Part shown: positions 17,614-27,642 of the stretch, piece by piece | Layout: each line of letters opens with the position of its first letter | Position numbering within the stretch: the stretch's first letter is position 1 | Source of the DNA: an uncultured Methanospirillum sp. | GTDB taxonomy: Archaea; Halobacteriota; Methanomicrobia; Methanomicrobiales; Methanospirillaceae | Assembly (NCBI RefSeq): GCF_963668475.1 | Contig: NZ_OY764544.1 | Location: 248,001-312,000 of the forward strand | DNA: 64,000 nt | Direction of reading: 5' to 3' | Notes under the pieces: generated by a model | The model's input: the letters and a program-made list of their open reading frames with translations, nothing else | The model's database searches: none | Told to the model about the DNA's origin: nothing | Translations under genes and position numbers: made by a program

Positions 17614-18426
17614 TTATTTTACAGTAAACTGTGTATGAGCTTGAATGTCTCCTTTTTTCCATTCACCTTTCCTAAGGTCTCCGTTACTTATGGAACAAGT
17701 AACATTGTACACACCGGGTGTAAAGGCGATAGTATCAATGGCATTAGATACCCGGTTTACTGTGTCATTCCCTTTTACAACCATAGAATTTGATGAGATA
17801 TATTGGTATTCACCGGTATATTGTGGCGAGGACTGCGTTTGATCCGGTCCAATCTCCCATAGGATCTCGGTTCCTACTGGTAGATCTGTTGAGCCGAGAA
17901 TGAGGAACTTATCACCTACCTTCTTTGGATCTATCGTATTCAGAAAGATAAACCCATTGGTTATGTTTTGATTGGGTTTATTCGTAGAATTATCAATCAG
18001 GACCTGTCCCTTCATGAAGATCGTCAGGTTTGAAGATGTATTACCAAAAACAATCCCATCAGGCGTAAAATTTAGAATATGAGTAACATTTACTTTATAT
18101 CGTCCATATCCGAAGCCAGAAGTATCCATCGCTACAGACCAGATATTCTGATCTCCTTGTCCGGGAAAAACCATTGCATCAGTACCTGAACCGGTACAAA
18201 AATCAGAACAATCAACATAAATAAGGCTGACTTCAAGGTGAGAATCCTTAGGGAGTGTAGTGTTTCCTGATACTACGAGAAGATCCCCGATATTTGTAGA
18301 TGGAACAGCATTGATAGTAATAATCGGATCTTCCATCTGTTCCGCACTCACAGATATGATAATCATAGACATTATCATCAGGAAAAACCCCAGTGTAATC
18401 CTGGTTTGTAGTTTCATATAGGGCAC
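17614..18426 (-). CDS. Secreted protein with two DUF3821-like domains
   Basis: A 270-residue protein with an N-terminal signal peptide (ITLGFFLMIMSMIIISVSAE). Two similar domains follow: ITINAVPSTNIGDLLVVSGN (~35) and IFLNTIDPKKVGDKFLILGS (~160). Each starts with the 'GD-x-x-x-[IV]-x-G-[ST]-T-x-LP' pattern of archaeal DUF3821-like surface proteins. Many N-x-[ST] sites suggest glycosylation. It lies 121 bp upstream of the 16851-17492 gene on the same strand and shares its domain type, so the two may work together at the cell surface. Confidence 0.7.
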   Translation of the reverse strand: MPYMKLQTRITLGFFLMIMSMIIISVSAEQMEDPIITINAVPSTNIGDLLVVSGNTTLPKDSHLEVSLIYVDCSDFCTGSGTDAMVFPGQGDQNIWSVAMDTSGFGYGRYKVNVTHILNFTPDGIVFGNTSSNLTIFMKGQVLIDNSTNKPNQNITNGFIFLNTIDPKKVGDKFLILGSTDLPVGTEILWEIGPDQTQSSPQYTGEYQYISSNSMVVKGNDTVNRVSNAIDTIAFTPGVYNVTCSISNGDLRKGEWKKGDIQAHTQFTVK

Positions 18427-18762
18427 CTCTTCTATGTTCTCATAGGTAGTGTATGTATAAATAATTTGGCATTATGCCCAATATGTTGTGCACAATGAAC
18501 ACAACTAAAGCTATATTTCCTGATTTTTGTGAAAAAGGTCTCATGAGAAAGGGGATCAACCCATATATATCAGATCTCGGCCGTGTATTCTGATTATCTG
18601 AACAACTTTGACATTTGGCAACTATTCAACTTGTCCCAGCATCCTTACCCATATGATGAAAAGATAATCATGTGAAAAATCTGTAGAACAGGAAGATAGA
18701 TGGATATCAAATACCTATAAACGACCATAACACGGCTAAAAAGGAACATTATGAGGAGTTGT
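18427..18762. other. Intergenic, no gene seen
   Basis: A TATA-like GTATGTATAAATAATTTGG at ~18450 is positioned to serve the minus-strand gene at 18426. The remainder is anonymous. Confidence 0.4.
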
Positions 18763-19339
18763 CTATGTCTCGGGAGTTACTTTTCTTCTGACCCGGCATG
18801 GATTTCCGACAGCGACCACATCATCAGGAATATCTTTTGTAACCACACTTCCTGCCCCGATAACTGAATTATTCCCTATCGTTACCCCGGGAAGGATGAT
18901 CGATCCACCTCCTATCCAGACGTTATCTCCTATTGTTACCGGATATGCACACTCAAGATGAGAACGTCTTGCAGATGGGTGTACAGGATGTGTGGCAGTG
19001 TAGATCTGGACCCCGGGTCCGAGTAACGTGTTCTCCCCGATCTGAACACGAGCACAATCAAGGATCACACAGTTTGAAATTCGCGTAAAAATTCTTCCCA
19101 AAGGTGATATTAACGCCATAATCACAGAAAAACGGAGGTTCAATGAAGACTGTTTTATCAACCGGCTGCATGACCAGTTTCTCTAATAATCGTCTCCTGA
19201 CCTTTGGAATCTCATCGGTCCGGTTATATCTCTTGATCATCTTCCGGGCTCTCTTCCGAATCGATACGAGATACTCATCTGAACTATCATATTCAAACCC
19301 CTCTAGCATCTTCTTCCATTCACTCATATCACGTTTCAT
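18763..19339 (-). pseudogene. Maltose/galactoside O-acetyltransferase, one-base frameshift
   Basis: The N-terminal half (93 residues, from 19339) has the maltose-acetyltransferase helices (SEWKKMLEGFEYDSSDEYLV) and reaches [15 protein letters not shown]. The frame then breaks. The left-handed beta-helix half continues in another frame as [20 protein letters not shown] with the catalytic-His region THPVHP, and ends [20 protein letters not shown]. Removing one base from the TTT run at 19073-19075 restores a ~191-residue protein of normal length. The enzyme transfers acetyl from acetyl-CoA to sugars. The family is certain; inactivation is real unless this is a sequencing error in the homopolymer. 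Confidence 0.85.
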
Positions 19340-19844
19340 TCTATCAATTCCGAAAATAATTACAGATATTTATGATGACGAAACTTTCATTCCCTTGTAT
19401 AAGCCTGATGCGACAGAACAGGAACCTGAGAATGATATCATATAGCAATCCCTTTTAGATAATCAACCGCCGGGGTATAGGCACATAAGAGGAAGACTAC
19501 ATGTACCGATCGATTCGTGGTACTTATGCTCTCGTCATCAATAATTCATCTACCGTATGGTTCATCTTCGGTTCAATATTTCCTGGCACTTGACTATCAT
19601 CAGGTTTAGGACCAGGTAGAACAATGTCGATTTTGCTATCTGCAGATACTGAATTATCGAAGATAGTACCGTGAAAAAAATAGAGATTCCAGATAGTATA
19701 CCTGATGGTACGCTATCAGTATCTGATAATAATGTGCCTGATTACCAAATCCTGAATTATAAGATTTATGGAGGAAACCAAATAATATCCAGCCACATTT
19801 CGAATAATTTATCCCTATTAAAATTAGATTCCTCGTTGAACCAT
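19340..19844. other. Intergenic leader before alkyl sulfatase
   Basis: No gene is supported. A frame upstream of 19845 is open back to 19671, but the signal peptide beginning at 19845 shows that the coding start lies there. A TATA-like element is not obvious. Confidence 0.4.
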
Positions 19845-21794
19845 ATGAGATTACTGTGGCTCTGTACTGGATTATTCTGTCTCATTCTGTTATGCGGGAC
19901 AGTATATGCAGATGATCGAAATGATGCAACAAAATACACCATTGCCATTCAGGAAGAGAAGAACAATACTCCTGCATGAAATAACAATGATGAGGATTTT
20001 CTCTTCGCAAACAAAGGGTTTTTGGCAACCGATGACCCCCTGATTATTCAATCTGCATATCCCGGGATAACATCATGGGATATGGAGGCATACAAAGCCA
20101 TTGCCAATGGAACCAGACCGGATACGATAAATCCATTACTCTATCGGCAGTTCCTGCTCAACAATATTAATGGAGTATTCAACGTAACTGACGACATCTA
20201 TCAGGTCAGGGGATACGATGTCACATCGATGAGCTTCATCAAGGGGAATACCGGCTGGATTATCGTAGATCCCATGATATCAGTTGAGACAGCAAAGGCT
20301 GCAATGGATCTGGTGAACAGAACAATCGGTCACTATCCGGTAAAAGCGGTAATCTATTCGCATCCTCACGCTGACCACTACCAGGGAGTCAAGGGAATAG
20401 TCTCTGATGAAGACGTAGCAAACGGAGATGTTCAGATCATTGCTCCTGAAAACTTCATGGAACACGCAGTGAGCGAGAATGTCTATGCTGGCAATGCCAT
20501 GCAACGCCGGGCTAACTACCAGTATGGTATACAATTACCCAAGGATGCAAAAGGAAACATTGACATCGGCCTTGGAAAGAGCCCTTCAGTCGGAACAGCA
20601 TCTCTCATTGCACCAACCATGGATATTACCCACACCGGGCAGAAGGTTACGATCGATGGAGTGAACATGGAGTTCCATCTGTCAGAGAATACCGAGGCAC
20701 CGGTAGAACTTGATATCTGGTTCCCACAGAAGAATGCCCTTCTGGTATCTGAAGACTGTACAGCAACATTTCATAATCTCCTGACCCTTCGGGGAGCACA
20801 GGTCCGTGATCCACTCGCCTGGTCACGATCTCTTGATGAAGTCAGGCAACTGTACGGTGATAAGGCTGAAGTCATGTTCAGTTCTCATCACTGGCCACGA
20901 TTCGGTAACGACAAAGTAATAGAGATTCTTGAGAACCAGCGTGATTTGTACAAATACGTCAACGATCAAACCCTGAATCTCATCAATAAGGGATACACCA
21001 TGGATGAGATCTCGAACATGATCCATCCTCCGGATTCCTTAAAGGAATTCTGGTATACCTATGGGTTCTATGGTCAGATGTACATGGGAGTCAAGGCTAC
21101 CTACCAGAAGTATCTCGGATTTTATGATGGAAATCCAATAAATCTCAACCGTCTCACTCCGGTAGAGTATGCAAAAGAGATCACTTCATACATGGGAGGG
21201 CCGGAAGCAGCACTCAGTCATCTGCAGCAGGATTATGATGCAGGAAAGTATGAACTGGTAGCCAGTATTGCAAATTACCTGGTATTTGCTGATCCGACAA
21301 ACATGCAGGCCAGGGAGATGGAAGCTGCAGCACTTGAGCAACTCGGATACCAGGAAGTTTCAGGAACCGCCAGGAATGCATACCTCTCCGGAGCCCAGGA
21401 TCTCAGAAGAACCACTCCAATCAATGAAATGAGCGGCATTTCATCGGATATTATGTCTGCTATGTCAGTTTCAGAGTTACTGGATTATATCTCAGTCAGG
21501 GTCAACGGAGAGAAAGCCAAAGATGAGGACTACCAGATCAATCTGAAACTGACCGATACTGGTGATAAAGCACTGATCCAGGTAAAGAATGAGGTACTCA
21601 TGTACTGGGTGGACTCATCATCACCAACTGCAGATGTAACCGTTGAGATGCCACGCAAAACACTTGAACAACTGGCTCTTGATCCCTCAGAAACTCTGGA
21701 AGATGTGACAACTACCGGCGATGCTGCGACATTTGACCGGTTTGTCTCTATGTTGGATGTATTTGATCCAGGGTTTAACATTGTCACCCCCTGA
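19845..21794 (+). pseudogene. Secreted alkyl sulfatase (SdsA1-type MBL) with in-frame TGA
   Basis: The signal peptide is MRLLWLCTGLFCLILLCGTV-YA. It is followed by 22 more codons and TGA (19977-19979), and then, in the same frame, by a complete alkyl-sulfatase body. Homologues have DFxFAxxGFxA just before the body, and here DEDFLFANKGFLATDDP follows the TGA without a shift. Motifs are the metallo-beta-lactamase HPHADHYQG (~residue 175), a HHWPRFG motif and a C-terminal SCP2-like domain (from ~470). The enzyme hydrolyses long alkyl sulfate esters. Translation could restart at ATG 20022, giving 590 residues without export. It is called a pseudogene or recoding candidate because the stop severs the export signal from the enzyme. 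Confidence 0.8.
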
Positions 21795-21812
21795 TTTTTT
21801 CCTTTTTTCTAG
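21795..21812 (+). terminator. T-rich terminator after alkyl sulfatase
   Basis: Two T-runs (ATTTTTTCCTTTTTTCT) directly follow the TGA stop, as expected for an archaeal poly-T terminator. Confidence 0.5.
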
Positions 21813-21919
21813 CCAGAACCTTCATGCTCCATGATCTATCATGCCCTTGATATGATCCGCCATCATATCCGGATATTCAGTAATCCGGTTAATCATCAGG
21901 AATTCTGTCTGTTTCAACT

Positions 21920-22108
21920 GTGCATGGGTTCCGGTTTGACATAGGAGAAGCAGGACATTGGGTTGAGCGAAAGGGCGTTCCGATCAGAGGAATGAAGGCA
22001 GATGTATTGAAAATGTGCGGTCCCGGGGATATCCTGGTTCTCATCCGACATGATGAGAACATCTGCATTCCTGAAGATCAAAAAATTCGTGAAATAAAGA
22101 GAATCTGA
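21920..22108 (+). CDS. Small hypothetical ORF (doubtful)
   Basis: A 62-residue frame reading MHGFRFDIGEAGHWVERKGV and ending DENICIPEDQKIREIKRI. The composition is protein-like (balanced charges, alternating hydrophobics in GDILVLIRH). There is no clear ribosome site and no family is recognised. It may be a remnant of a larger gene. Confidence 0.3.
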   Translation: MHGFRFDIGEAGHWVERKGVPIRGMKADVLKMCGPGDILVLIRHDENICIPEDQKIREIKRI

Positions 22109-22147
22109 TATGTTCAGATTTCGGCCCACTTACGATGACTTAACACG

Positions 22148-22250
22148 ATGCCAGGCGTTCACATTATCCGGATTGCACGACCGATGGCACTATAGACTTT
22201 GTCCACATCATCCAGTCTCCACTATTCTTCCAGACAAAATTATCTGACGT
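22148..22250 (+). repeat. 'caggcgttcaca' intergenic repeat, copy 2
   Basis: The partner of 15728-15836, with the same order of conserved blocks, directly downstream of the alpha/beta-hydrolase gene at 22261. Confidence 0.55.
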
Positions 22251-22260
22251 TGTTCTCCGA

Positions 22261-23052
22261 CTACGTTAGGAACCGGGAGATCATCTCACCGACCCTGACC
22301 GGCTCCTGAAAGATAAGTCCATGACCGGTATCTTCAACAACGACGAGTTCTACTCCTGGTATTGCATCTGCAAGAATGGTTGCATTTTCTGGTGGTGTAA
22401 CAATGTCCCGGTCTCCGGTGATCACCAAAACCGGTTTTTTGATGAGATGGAGCTCTGGATATATGCCCTTCCAGGTTGCAAGAGCCTCATACTGCTCCAT
22501 AACAGATCGTGGATCAGCCACTTCTCCGTGGTCAACAAACCAGCTCATCGGGTCCGGGTACTGTTTCTTGAATGATTCAGTCAGAAGGAGGCGACCAGCA
22601 CGTTCAAGATATGCATGAATATCAGGCAGCTCCTTTCCCATCTCTTCGGTGATCCGGTCATCCCGGAGGATACACTCTGATCCACCGCAGTCGGCACCTA
22701 TGAGGACCAGATGGTCTACCAATTCCGGATACCGGATCGAAAACTCAAGCCCGATCGATCCTCCCATGGAATAACCTACAATGTGAACCGGGCCATCTGC
22801 CAGTTGAGTAATCAGATCATGGAGATCCTGAGCCCCCTGGGGTATGGTGAACTTCACCGACGGGTTCATCATACCTGAAACGCCCCGGTGATTGTAGAGA
22901 ATAACCCGGAACGAGGCGGCAAGGGTTGATATCAATTTCCCGGGCCATTCGTCCAGTGTCATACCATAACCGAGGACAAAGACGATGGTGGGTCCGGCTC
23001 CCCGGATGATATACCTGAGAGGAATGTTATCCTGAGTGAGGATCTCGGTCAT
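22261..23052 (-). CDS. Alpha/beta-fold hydrolase
   Basis: A 263-residue soluble enzyme. The core motifs are NHRGVSG (oxyanion side), the nucleophile elbow GYSMGGS with Ser95, the acid in ITGDRDIVTPPEN and the His in DTGHGL near the C-terminus, so the triad is complete. It is related to 3-oxoadipate enol-lactonase and esterase-type hydrolases; the substrate cannot be read from sequence. The ATG follows an AT-rich leader. The gene is alone, and its downstream end abuts the 22148-22250 repeat. Confidence 0.88.
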   Translation of the reverse strand: MTEILTQDNIPLRYIIRGAGPTIVFVLGYGMTLDEWPGKLISTLAASFRVILYNHRGVSGMMNPSVKFTIPQGAQDLHDLITQLADGPVHIVGYSMGGSIGLEFSIRYPELVDHLVLIGADCGGSECILRDDRITEEMGKELPDIHAYLERAGRLLLTESFKKQYPDPMSWFVDHGEVADPRSVMEQYEALATWKGIYPELHLIKKPVLVITGDRDIVTPPENATILADAIPGVELVVVEDTGHGLIFQEPVRVGEMISRFLT

Positions 23053-23469
23053 ATGATATCTTTACACATCGTGAGGGATATTAATGATATTCAACCGGTC
23101 CGGTATACCGGAGTCCGGGGTTTTATGTGCGGTTGAAAAAAACTGATTTCGTGATTCAGGTAGAGAGGGTGAGGTGACCTTGAATGAACGGTTCAACCCT
23201 CACTCTTAAGGAATATTGGATTAGTCCTATCTGTTTTAAAAATAATTATGCCGAATACAGTCTTCAGGGTGGGGTCTGACACATGACCCAGGGTATATTA
23301 ATTCGTTGAAAAATCAGCAGTGACAGTTTATCTTGTCTGATATAATGCAACTATTTCAATATCCATGAGAAGAAATAGACGGATGGGAATTATGATGGAT
23401 ATGCCTTAAACACAAGGTAACTTATCTATTAAACCGGAACAAATGGAATAGTATCTTGGGAAGTCTATT
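23053..23469. other. Intergenic, no gene seen
   Basis: Promoter DNA for the divergent hydrolase and the toxin-antitoxin pair. A short palindrome-like GGGTCTGACACATGACCC lies at ~23271-23288. Nothing else is recognised. Confidence 0.4.
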
Positions 23470-23733
23470 ATGACTGAAGATATTATATTGACCATACCAT
23501 CCTCGCTGGCCAGGGAGATGAAACTACCTCCAGATACCATCAGAGAGGAACTTCTTAGTGAACTTGCTATCAGCCTATACCAACGGGAAATAGTCACATC
23601 AGCCCAGGCTTGTCGGTTATTAGGAATTGAACGTTACCAGTTTGAAGGACTTCTCTGGAAGCGGCATATCCCGGTTCATTACTCAGACGAAGATCTTGAT
23701 CAGGATATTAGGTATGCAACTGGTAATATCTGA
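23470..23733 (+). CDS. UPF0175-family antitoxin
   Basis: An 87-residue protein. It begins MTEDIILTIPSSLAREMKLP, has the long helix REELLSELAISLYQREIVTS and a winged-helix-like AQACRLLGIERYQFEGLLWK, and ends HYSDEDLDQDI. This is the UPF0175 pattern, a small DNA-binding protein regularly paired with DUF3368 PIN proteins. Its last 20 bases overlap the start of the PIN gene, so the two are co-translated. It probably neutralises the PIN RNase and represses the operon. Confidence 0.85.
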   Translation: MTEDIILTIPSSLAREMKLPPDTIREELLSELAISLYQREIVTSAQACRLLGIERYQFEGLLWKRHIPVHYSDEDLDQDIRYATGNI

Positions 23734-24214
23734 CTCATCCACCCTCATACACCTGGCAGCAGTGAACCGGTTCGATCTAATCAGAACATATTACCCTTCA
23801 ATAATCCTTCCCCGTTCTGTATACCAGGAAGTCGTGACCTGTGGTACGCAAAAGCCTGGTTGTGAAGAAGTCCTCCAGGGGGTAAAAAATGGGGAAATTT
23901 CTCTTCGGGATGTTCAGAATACCCGTTTAGTGTCCAGCCTCTGTCATGAGATCCACAGGGGAGAAGCAGAAGTCATCGCTCTTGGTGTTGAATGTGATGA
24001 TGCATTCCTTCTCCTCGATGATCATGATGCCCGTCATATTGCTGACAGATTCGGTCTCCGTTATACCGGTATTATCGGGATCTTCATCAGAGCTAGAAGA
24101 GATGGGAATATATCCTCACTCCGGAGAGAGTTAGAAAGATTACGAACAGATGGACGGTTCTGGATCTCTGAATTAACTCTACAGAGAGCACTTCAAGTAG
24201 TTGGTGAAGAATAA
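23714..24214 (+). CDS. DUF3368 PIN-domain toxin (RNase)
   Basis: The start is at ATG 23714, where the PIN core begins: MQLVISDSSTLIHLAAVNRF. An earlier in-frame ATG at 23627 would add a non-homologous segment buried in the antitoxin gene. Acidic residues expected of PIN nucleases are present: the first Asp in SDSS, the Glu in HRGEAEVIALG, and the Asp pair in LLLDDHDARHIA. The length, 166 residues, is normal for DUF3368. It is a probable VapC-like RNase toxin paired with the UPF0175 protein. Confidence 0.85.
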   Translation: MQLVISDSSTLIHLAAVNRFDLIRTYYPSIILPRSVYQEVVTCGTQKPGCEEVLQGVKNGEISLRDVQNTRLVSSLCHEIHRGEAEVIALGVECDDAFLLLDDHDARHIADRFGLRYTGIIGIFIRARRDGNISSLRRELERLRTDGRFWISELTLQRALQVVGEE

Positions 24215-24681
24215 CCCTCCCCGTTGTCTCCATTTATTACCTATCATCCGTATTGAATAATCATCATGTATCCGACGGGCACAGATCAAGGCCGATTTAT
24301 CAATTAACCAGGAATTGATCCTTCACTTCTGGTAGTTTGGGAAAGATATACATACCAGCCAGAAGAAAACCGGTTCGAAAGCGAAGGTTATTGACCAATT
24401 ATCCACGGGTCTTTGCAAAGAGTTCCCTGCTATGAATGGTTTCTCAGTAAGAGATCTCAAATACCTCCGGTCATCTGTTGCAGTATGTCATGACTTGAAT
24501 TTGTGCAAGAGCTACTTGCACATTTCCCAAATTTCATTCCCATCATAACAAGAAATATTACCGGATGAAATCTAATTAAATTTCGTTCCTGGTTCTCAAA
24601 ACCGGTAATCGATGATACCATCCGCTTTCGAATGAGAGAAGTGTGTTTTCTTATCATCTGATCAGGAGACCGGGATCTATT
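24215..24681. other. Intergenic, no gene seen
   Basis: Lies between convergent genes. No ORF is supported. A TTGTGCAAGAGCTACTTGCACA inverted repeat at ~24501-24522 could be a hairpin. Confidence 0.4.
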
Positions 24682-25443
24682 CTATCTTTTTTTCCCGGTG
24701 ATGATCAGAAGCGTTGCATTATGATCATAGGGACTCCCGTCAAAGTCACCGTAAGCCTGGATCTCTGTAAATCCTGCCATTTCACAGAGTCTGATAAGGT
24801 CACTGGCCGCATAGAGGCTGTGTTCAAATGCGAAGGTTCTGATATTCTCCCCTCTGATAAGGGTCCATTCGCTCATGATCCTGTTCCAGTTCTCCAGGAT
24901 CTCATGAGTCTGGATAAACAGCCCGTCTTCAGTCTTTGATGCAGTAATTTCCTCAAAATCCTTGGCCATTACCTCTTTTCCCATCACCTCAATGACAAAG
25001 GAACCTCCTGGCCGGAGACTTTGGGCCATATTCTTCAGAACCAGAAGGTCATCTGCAGGATCCTTGAAGTATCCAAACGAAGTGTAGAGATTGAGGATCA
25101 GATCATATGACTCCTGCCTGACAAACTCCCGCATATCTGAGAGAACCCATTCGATATTTCCTGTATCCGGGTACTCCCGCTTTGCTATATCAAGAAGATA
25201 TGGTGATTTGTCAACACCGGTTACCTGATACCCCTCTCTGGCAAACAGTCCTGCAAATCTCCCCGGACCACAGCAGAGATCAAGAACTGAATGGACCGGG
25301 TGATCGATGAGATCCAGGATCTTCTCCATCTCTTCTTGAGCCTGTTCAAACAGTTCATCAGGAAACAATACCGGATAGAAGTCTTCCCAAAAGGATTCAT
25401 TCTCAAACCATTCTTCATCTTCTCCGCGGGTTGCAGGTTGCAT
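24682..25443 (-). CDS. Class I SAM-dependent methyltransferase
   Basis: A 253-residue protein with the Rossmann motifs: motif I VLDLCCGPGRFAGLFA (~58), post-I acidic VTGVDKSPYL (~78) and motif II WVLSDMREF (~102). An LRPGGSFVIEVMG strand follows. It belongs to the large methyltransferase type 11/25 group, and the acceptor is unknown. The C-terminal half has a long beta-sheet region (LYAASDLIRLCEMAGFTEIQ) typical of the fold. Monocistronic. Confidence 0.88.
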   Translation of the reverse strand: MQPATRGEDEEWFENESFWEDFYPVLFPDELFEQAQEEMEKILDLIDHPVHSVLDLCCGPGRFAGLFAREGYQVTGVDKSPYLLDIAKREYPDTGNIEWVLSDMREFVRQESYDLILNLYTSFGYFKDPADDLLVLKNMAQSLRPGGSFVIEVMGKEVMAKDFEEITASKTEDGLFIQTHEILENWNRIMSEWTLIRGENIRTFAFEHSLYAASDLIRLCEMAGFTEIQAYGDFDGSPYDHNATLLIITGKKR

Positions 25444-25931
25444 ATACAGATGTTATCCTAAAGCATTATGACGATTTTCAATGAAAGAGAAGATTCCGGT
25501 CATCTGTACCTATTATTACATGAGAGAATCCAGTGGGCAGAATGATATGCGGTTGGGGATCATCCGGTTGAAAAAAACGAAACGATTCCTACCACCGGTG
25601 ATGGTTATCTGACCAGCTGATCTGCTGATTTCTCTCCATATTTGGGAAATTTCAGAAGTATCAGGGGTCGGATAGGGAACGGACAGGGAGAACATGCCGT
25701 CATCGGCCATGCGGATACCATACATATTTACCCATCACGTTTGTCAGTTATCCAGGGGTTGATGTGAAACACAGGGCTGAAACCGGTCTTCCTAAACGAA
25801 CCGGTATTACGTTGGTATCACCGGGATAAACATCTTTAAATATTCATCCGGAAAGGAGGGGCGAAATATTCCCGGCCTACATCCCGGAAGTTCTGTGATA
25901 GAGTAATCCATGAAAAAATCAAGTTATTCAT
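25444..25931. other. Intergenic, no gene seen
   Basis: Contains a TATA-like CTTTAAATATTC at ~25832-25843, about 90 bp before the gene at 25932. A short minus-strand frame at 25516-25725 is not convincing. Confidence 0.4.
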
Positions 25932-26669
25932 ATGTTCAAATTGCCATGGCAAGTAAAATTAGGACTTGTCCTCGGGGCCTGTTCTGCCCTTGTATATATA
26001 TTAAAAATAACTCTTATCGATAACCTTCCGGGCACTATCGAATATATCTTTAATTCTGCCGGATTTTTATTCATTAATGTCCTATTTGTCACTCTTGTTA
26101 TCAATGGATTACTGGCTAGGCGGGCAAAAAATGAGCGGCTGGAAAAATTGAATATTGTTATAGGCATTTTTTTTACTGAAGTCGGGAATGATCTGATAAA
26201 ACGTATCATTCCTGCTGATAAAAATAGTTCAGATTTTCAGAATTCTCTCGCAATCAATGGAAAAACATTAGCAAATGAGCATTCAATGATCCATGCCATT
26301 AAAGTACACAAGTTTGATCTTAATTCTGAAGTTATAGATCTGAAAGAGATGCAGGATTTTTTGCAGGATAAACGTAATTTTCTTCTGCGGCTCATGGAGA
26401 ATCCCGTAATGCTGGAACACCAGAGTTTTACATCCCTTCTCATGGCTGTATTTCATCTGACAGCAGAGCTTGGTTACCGGAAGGATCTGCTCAATCTCAC
26501 TGTCACTGACCGTGCTCACCTGACTGGGGATGTTAACCGTGTATACCAGGCCCTGACAATGGAGTGGGTCAATTACATGGGTTATCTGTCTCTTAATTAT
26601 CCATACCTCTATTCACTGGCAGCGAGAACCAATCCGTACGATATGAATGCTACTGTGGAAGTTACGTAA
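25932..26669 (+). CDS. Conserved hypothetical membrane protein
   Basis: A 245-residue protein with two N-terminal membrane helices (LGLVLGACSALVYILKITLI and SAGFLFINVLFVTLVINGLL) and a ~180-residue helical cytoplasmic domain. That domain contains ERLEKLNIVIGIFFTEVGND, RNFLLRLMENPVMLEHQSFT and a C-terminal VNRVYQALTMEWVNYMGYL. The pattern recalls archaeal/bacterial hypothetical proteins with a TEVG..L motif, but no function is known to me. Monocistronic. Confidence 0.75.
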   Translation: MFKLPWQVKLGLVLGACSALVYILKITLIDNLPGTIEYIFNSAGFLFINVLFVTLVINGLLARRAKNERLEKLNIVIGIFFTEVGNDLIKRIIPADKNSSDFQNSLAINGKTLANEHSMIHAIKVHKFDLNSEVIDLKEMQDFLQDKRNFLLRLMENPVMLEHQSFTSLLMAVFHLTAELGYRKDLLNLTVTDRAHLTGDVNRVYQALTMEWVNYMGYLSLNYPYLYSLAARTNPYDMNATVEVT

Positions 26670-27111
26670 AAATCAACATTCCTGGTTACACCGATCTTCA
26701 AAACCTGTAATGGTGGAATGCCGGTGTTCATGTCAATTTTTTGTAACGTCCATACCGATTACCAATTACAGACTTCGATGAAACCCAAGATATGATTCCA
26801 GGTATACCCGTTCTCATTGTATTTCTGAATGGAAAGGAGCATCCTGGATCTTGCCATTCATCGACGACCGGGCAGGTTTCTCAACCATGATATTCAACAT
26901 CAGGAGTGAGATAACCCATAGAAGATTCATAATTTAGGGGAATGAGAAGGATTAAGAGCCGAATTTAACTGCCATACCCGGAAAAGATTATCCATCTATT
27001 ACCATACCGGAAGAATGATCCCAGATTTGGATTGACATACTGTTCCTCACCCGGTCTGATTCGTAGCGTAGAAACGAGAGGAAGGGGTGGGTATTGTACC
27101 ATTGAAATGCG
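26670..27111. other. Intergenic, no gene seen
   Basis: 440 bp between convergent genes with no supported feature. Confidence 0.4.
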
Positions 27112-27642
27112 TCAGGATATCAGGGTCTCTGTCATCATAAACTCAGGCAATCTGATCTGATTGGACCTCGCCGGTGAATATTGTGAACCGCTCCGGTTAT
27201 CTGCATTTGACATAGCAATTGTAATTATTTTATGCACATATGGCTGAAACCTGGTTAACCAGGTATCAATCCGGGTCCCAAGGAGGAATATTGTCTGTGT
27301 ACCGGCCGCCTTTTTTCTAGCCAGAAGTGAGATGGCTCTGATCAGATCAGCCTGATTATCATAAAATGAAGAATCGTGCTCTATAATAATCACTGACTCC
27401 CTTGCTCTCTGGAGTGTCTCATATACCTCTTGTCCGGATGAGACTCGTTCAACTCGTAACCTGAATCGTCCCGGCTGAATCCGGGAAAGGACAAACGGTA
27501 CTTCCCCTGAAATGATGAGAACATCTCTGAACTCTTTTTTCAGATATGTATTAAGACCCTCCGAAAGCAGGCACGATGGAGCGATGAGAAGGGAGAACAT
27601 CCTTCTGTAATAGATGAGACCGGGATAGATCAGGGAGGACAT
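27112..27642 (-). CDS. Hypothetical protein, possible degenerate RecA-like ATPase domain
   Basis: A 176-residue protein with alternating strands and helices. MFSLLIAPSCLLSEGLNTYL stands where a P-loop strand might be, but there is no GxxxxGK[ST]. The strand ESVIIIEHDSSFYDNQADLI resembles a Walker-B strand (hydrophobics ending in acidic residues), and TIFLLGTRIDTWLTRFQPYV resembles the next core strand. I infer a degenerate KaiC/RecA-superfamily fold without nucleotide binding, at low confidence. The codons look like genuine coding sequence. No operon partners. Confidence 0.55.
   Translation of the reverse strand: MSSLIYPGLIYYRRMFSLLIAPSCLLSEGLNTYLKKEFRDVLIISGEVPFVLSRIQPGRFRLRVERVSSGQEVYETLQRARESVIIIEHDSSFYDNQADLIRAISLLARKKAAGTQTIFLLGTRIDTWLTRFQPYVHKIITIAMSNADNRSGSQYSPARSNQIRLPEFMMTETLIS

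Noticed and set aside
24365-24385. tRNA-like GGTTCGAA
   Set aside because: No cloverleaf or acceptor stem can be built around it.
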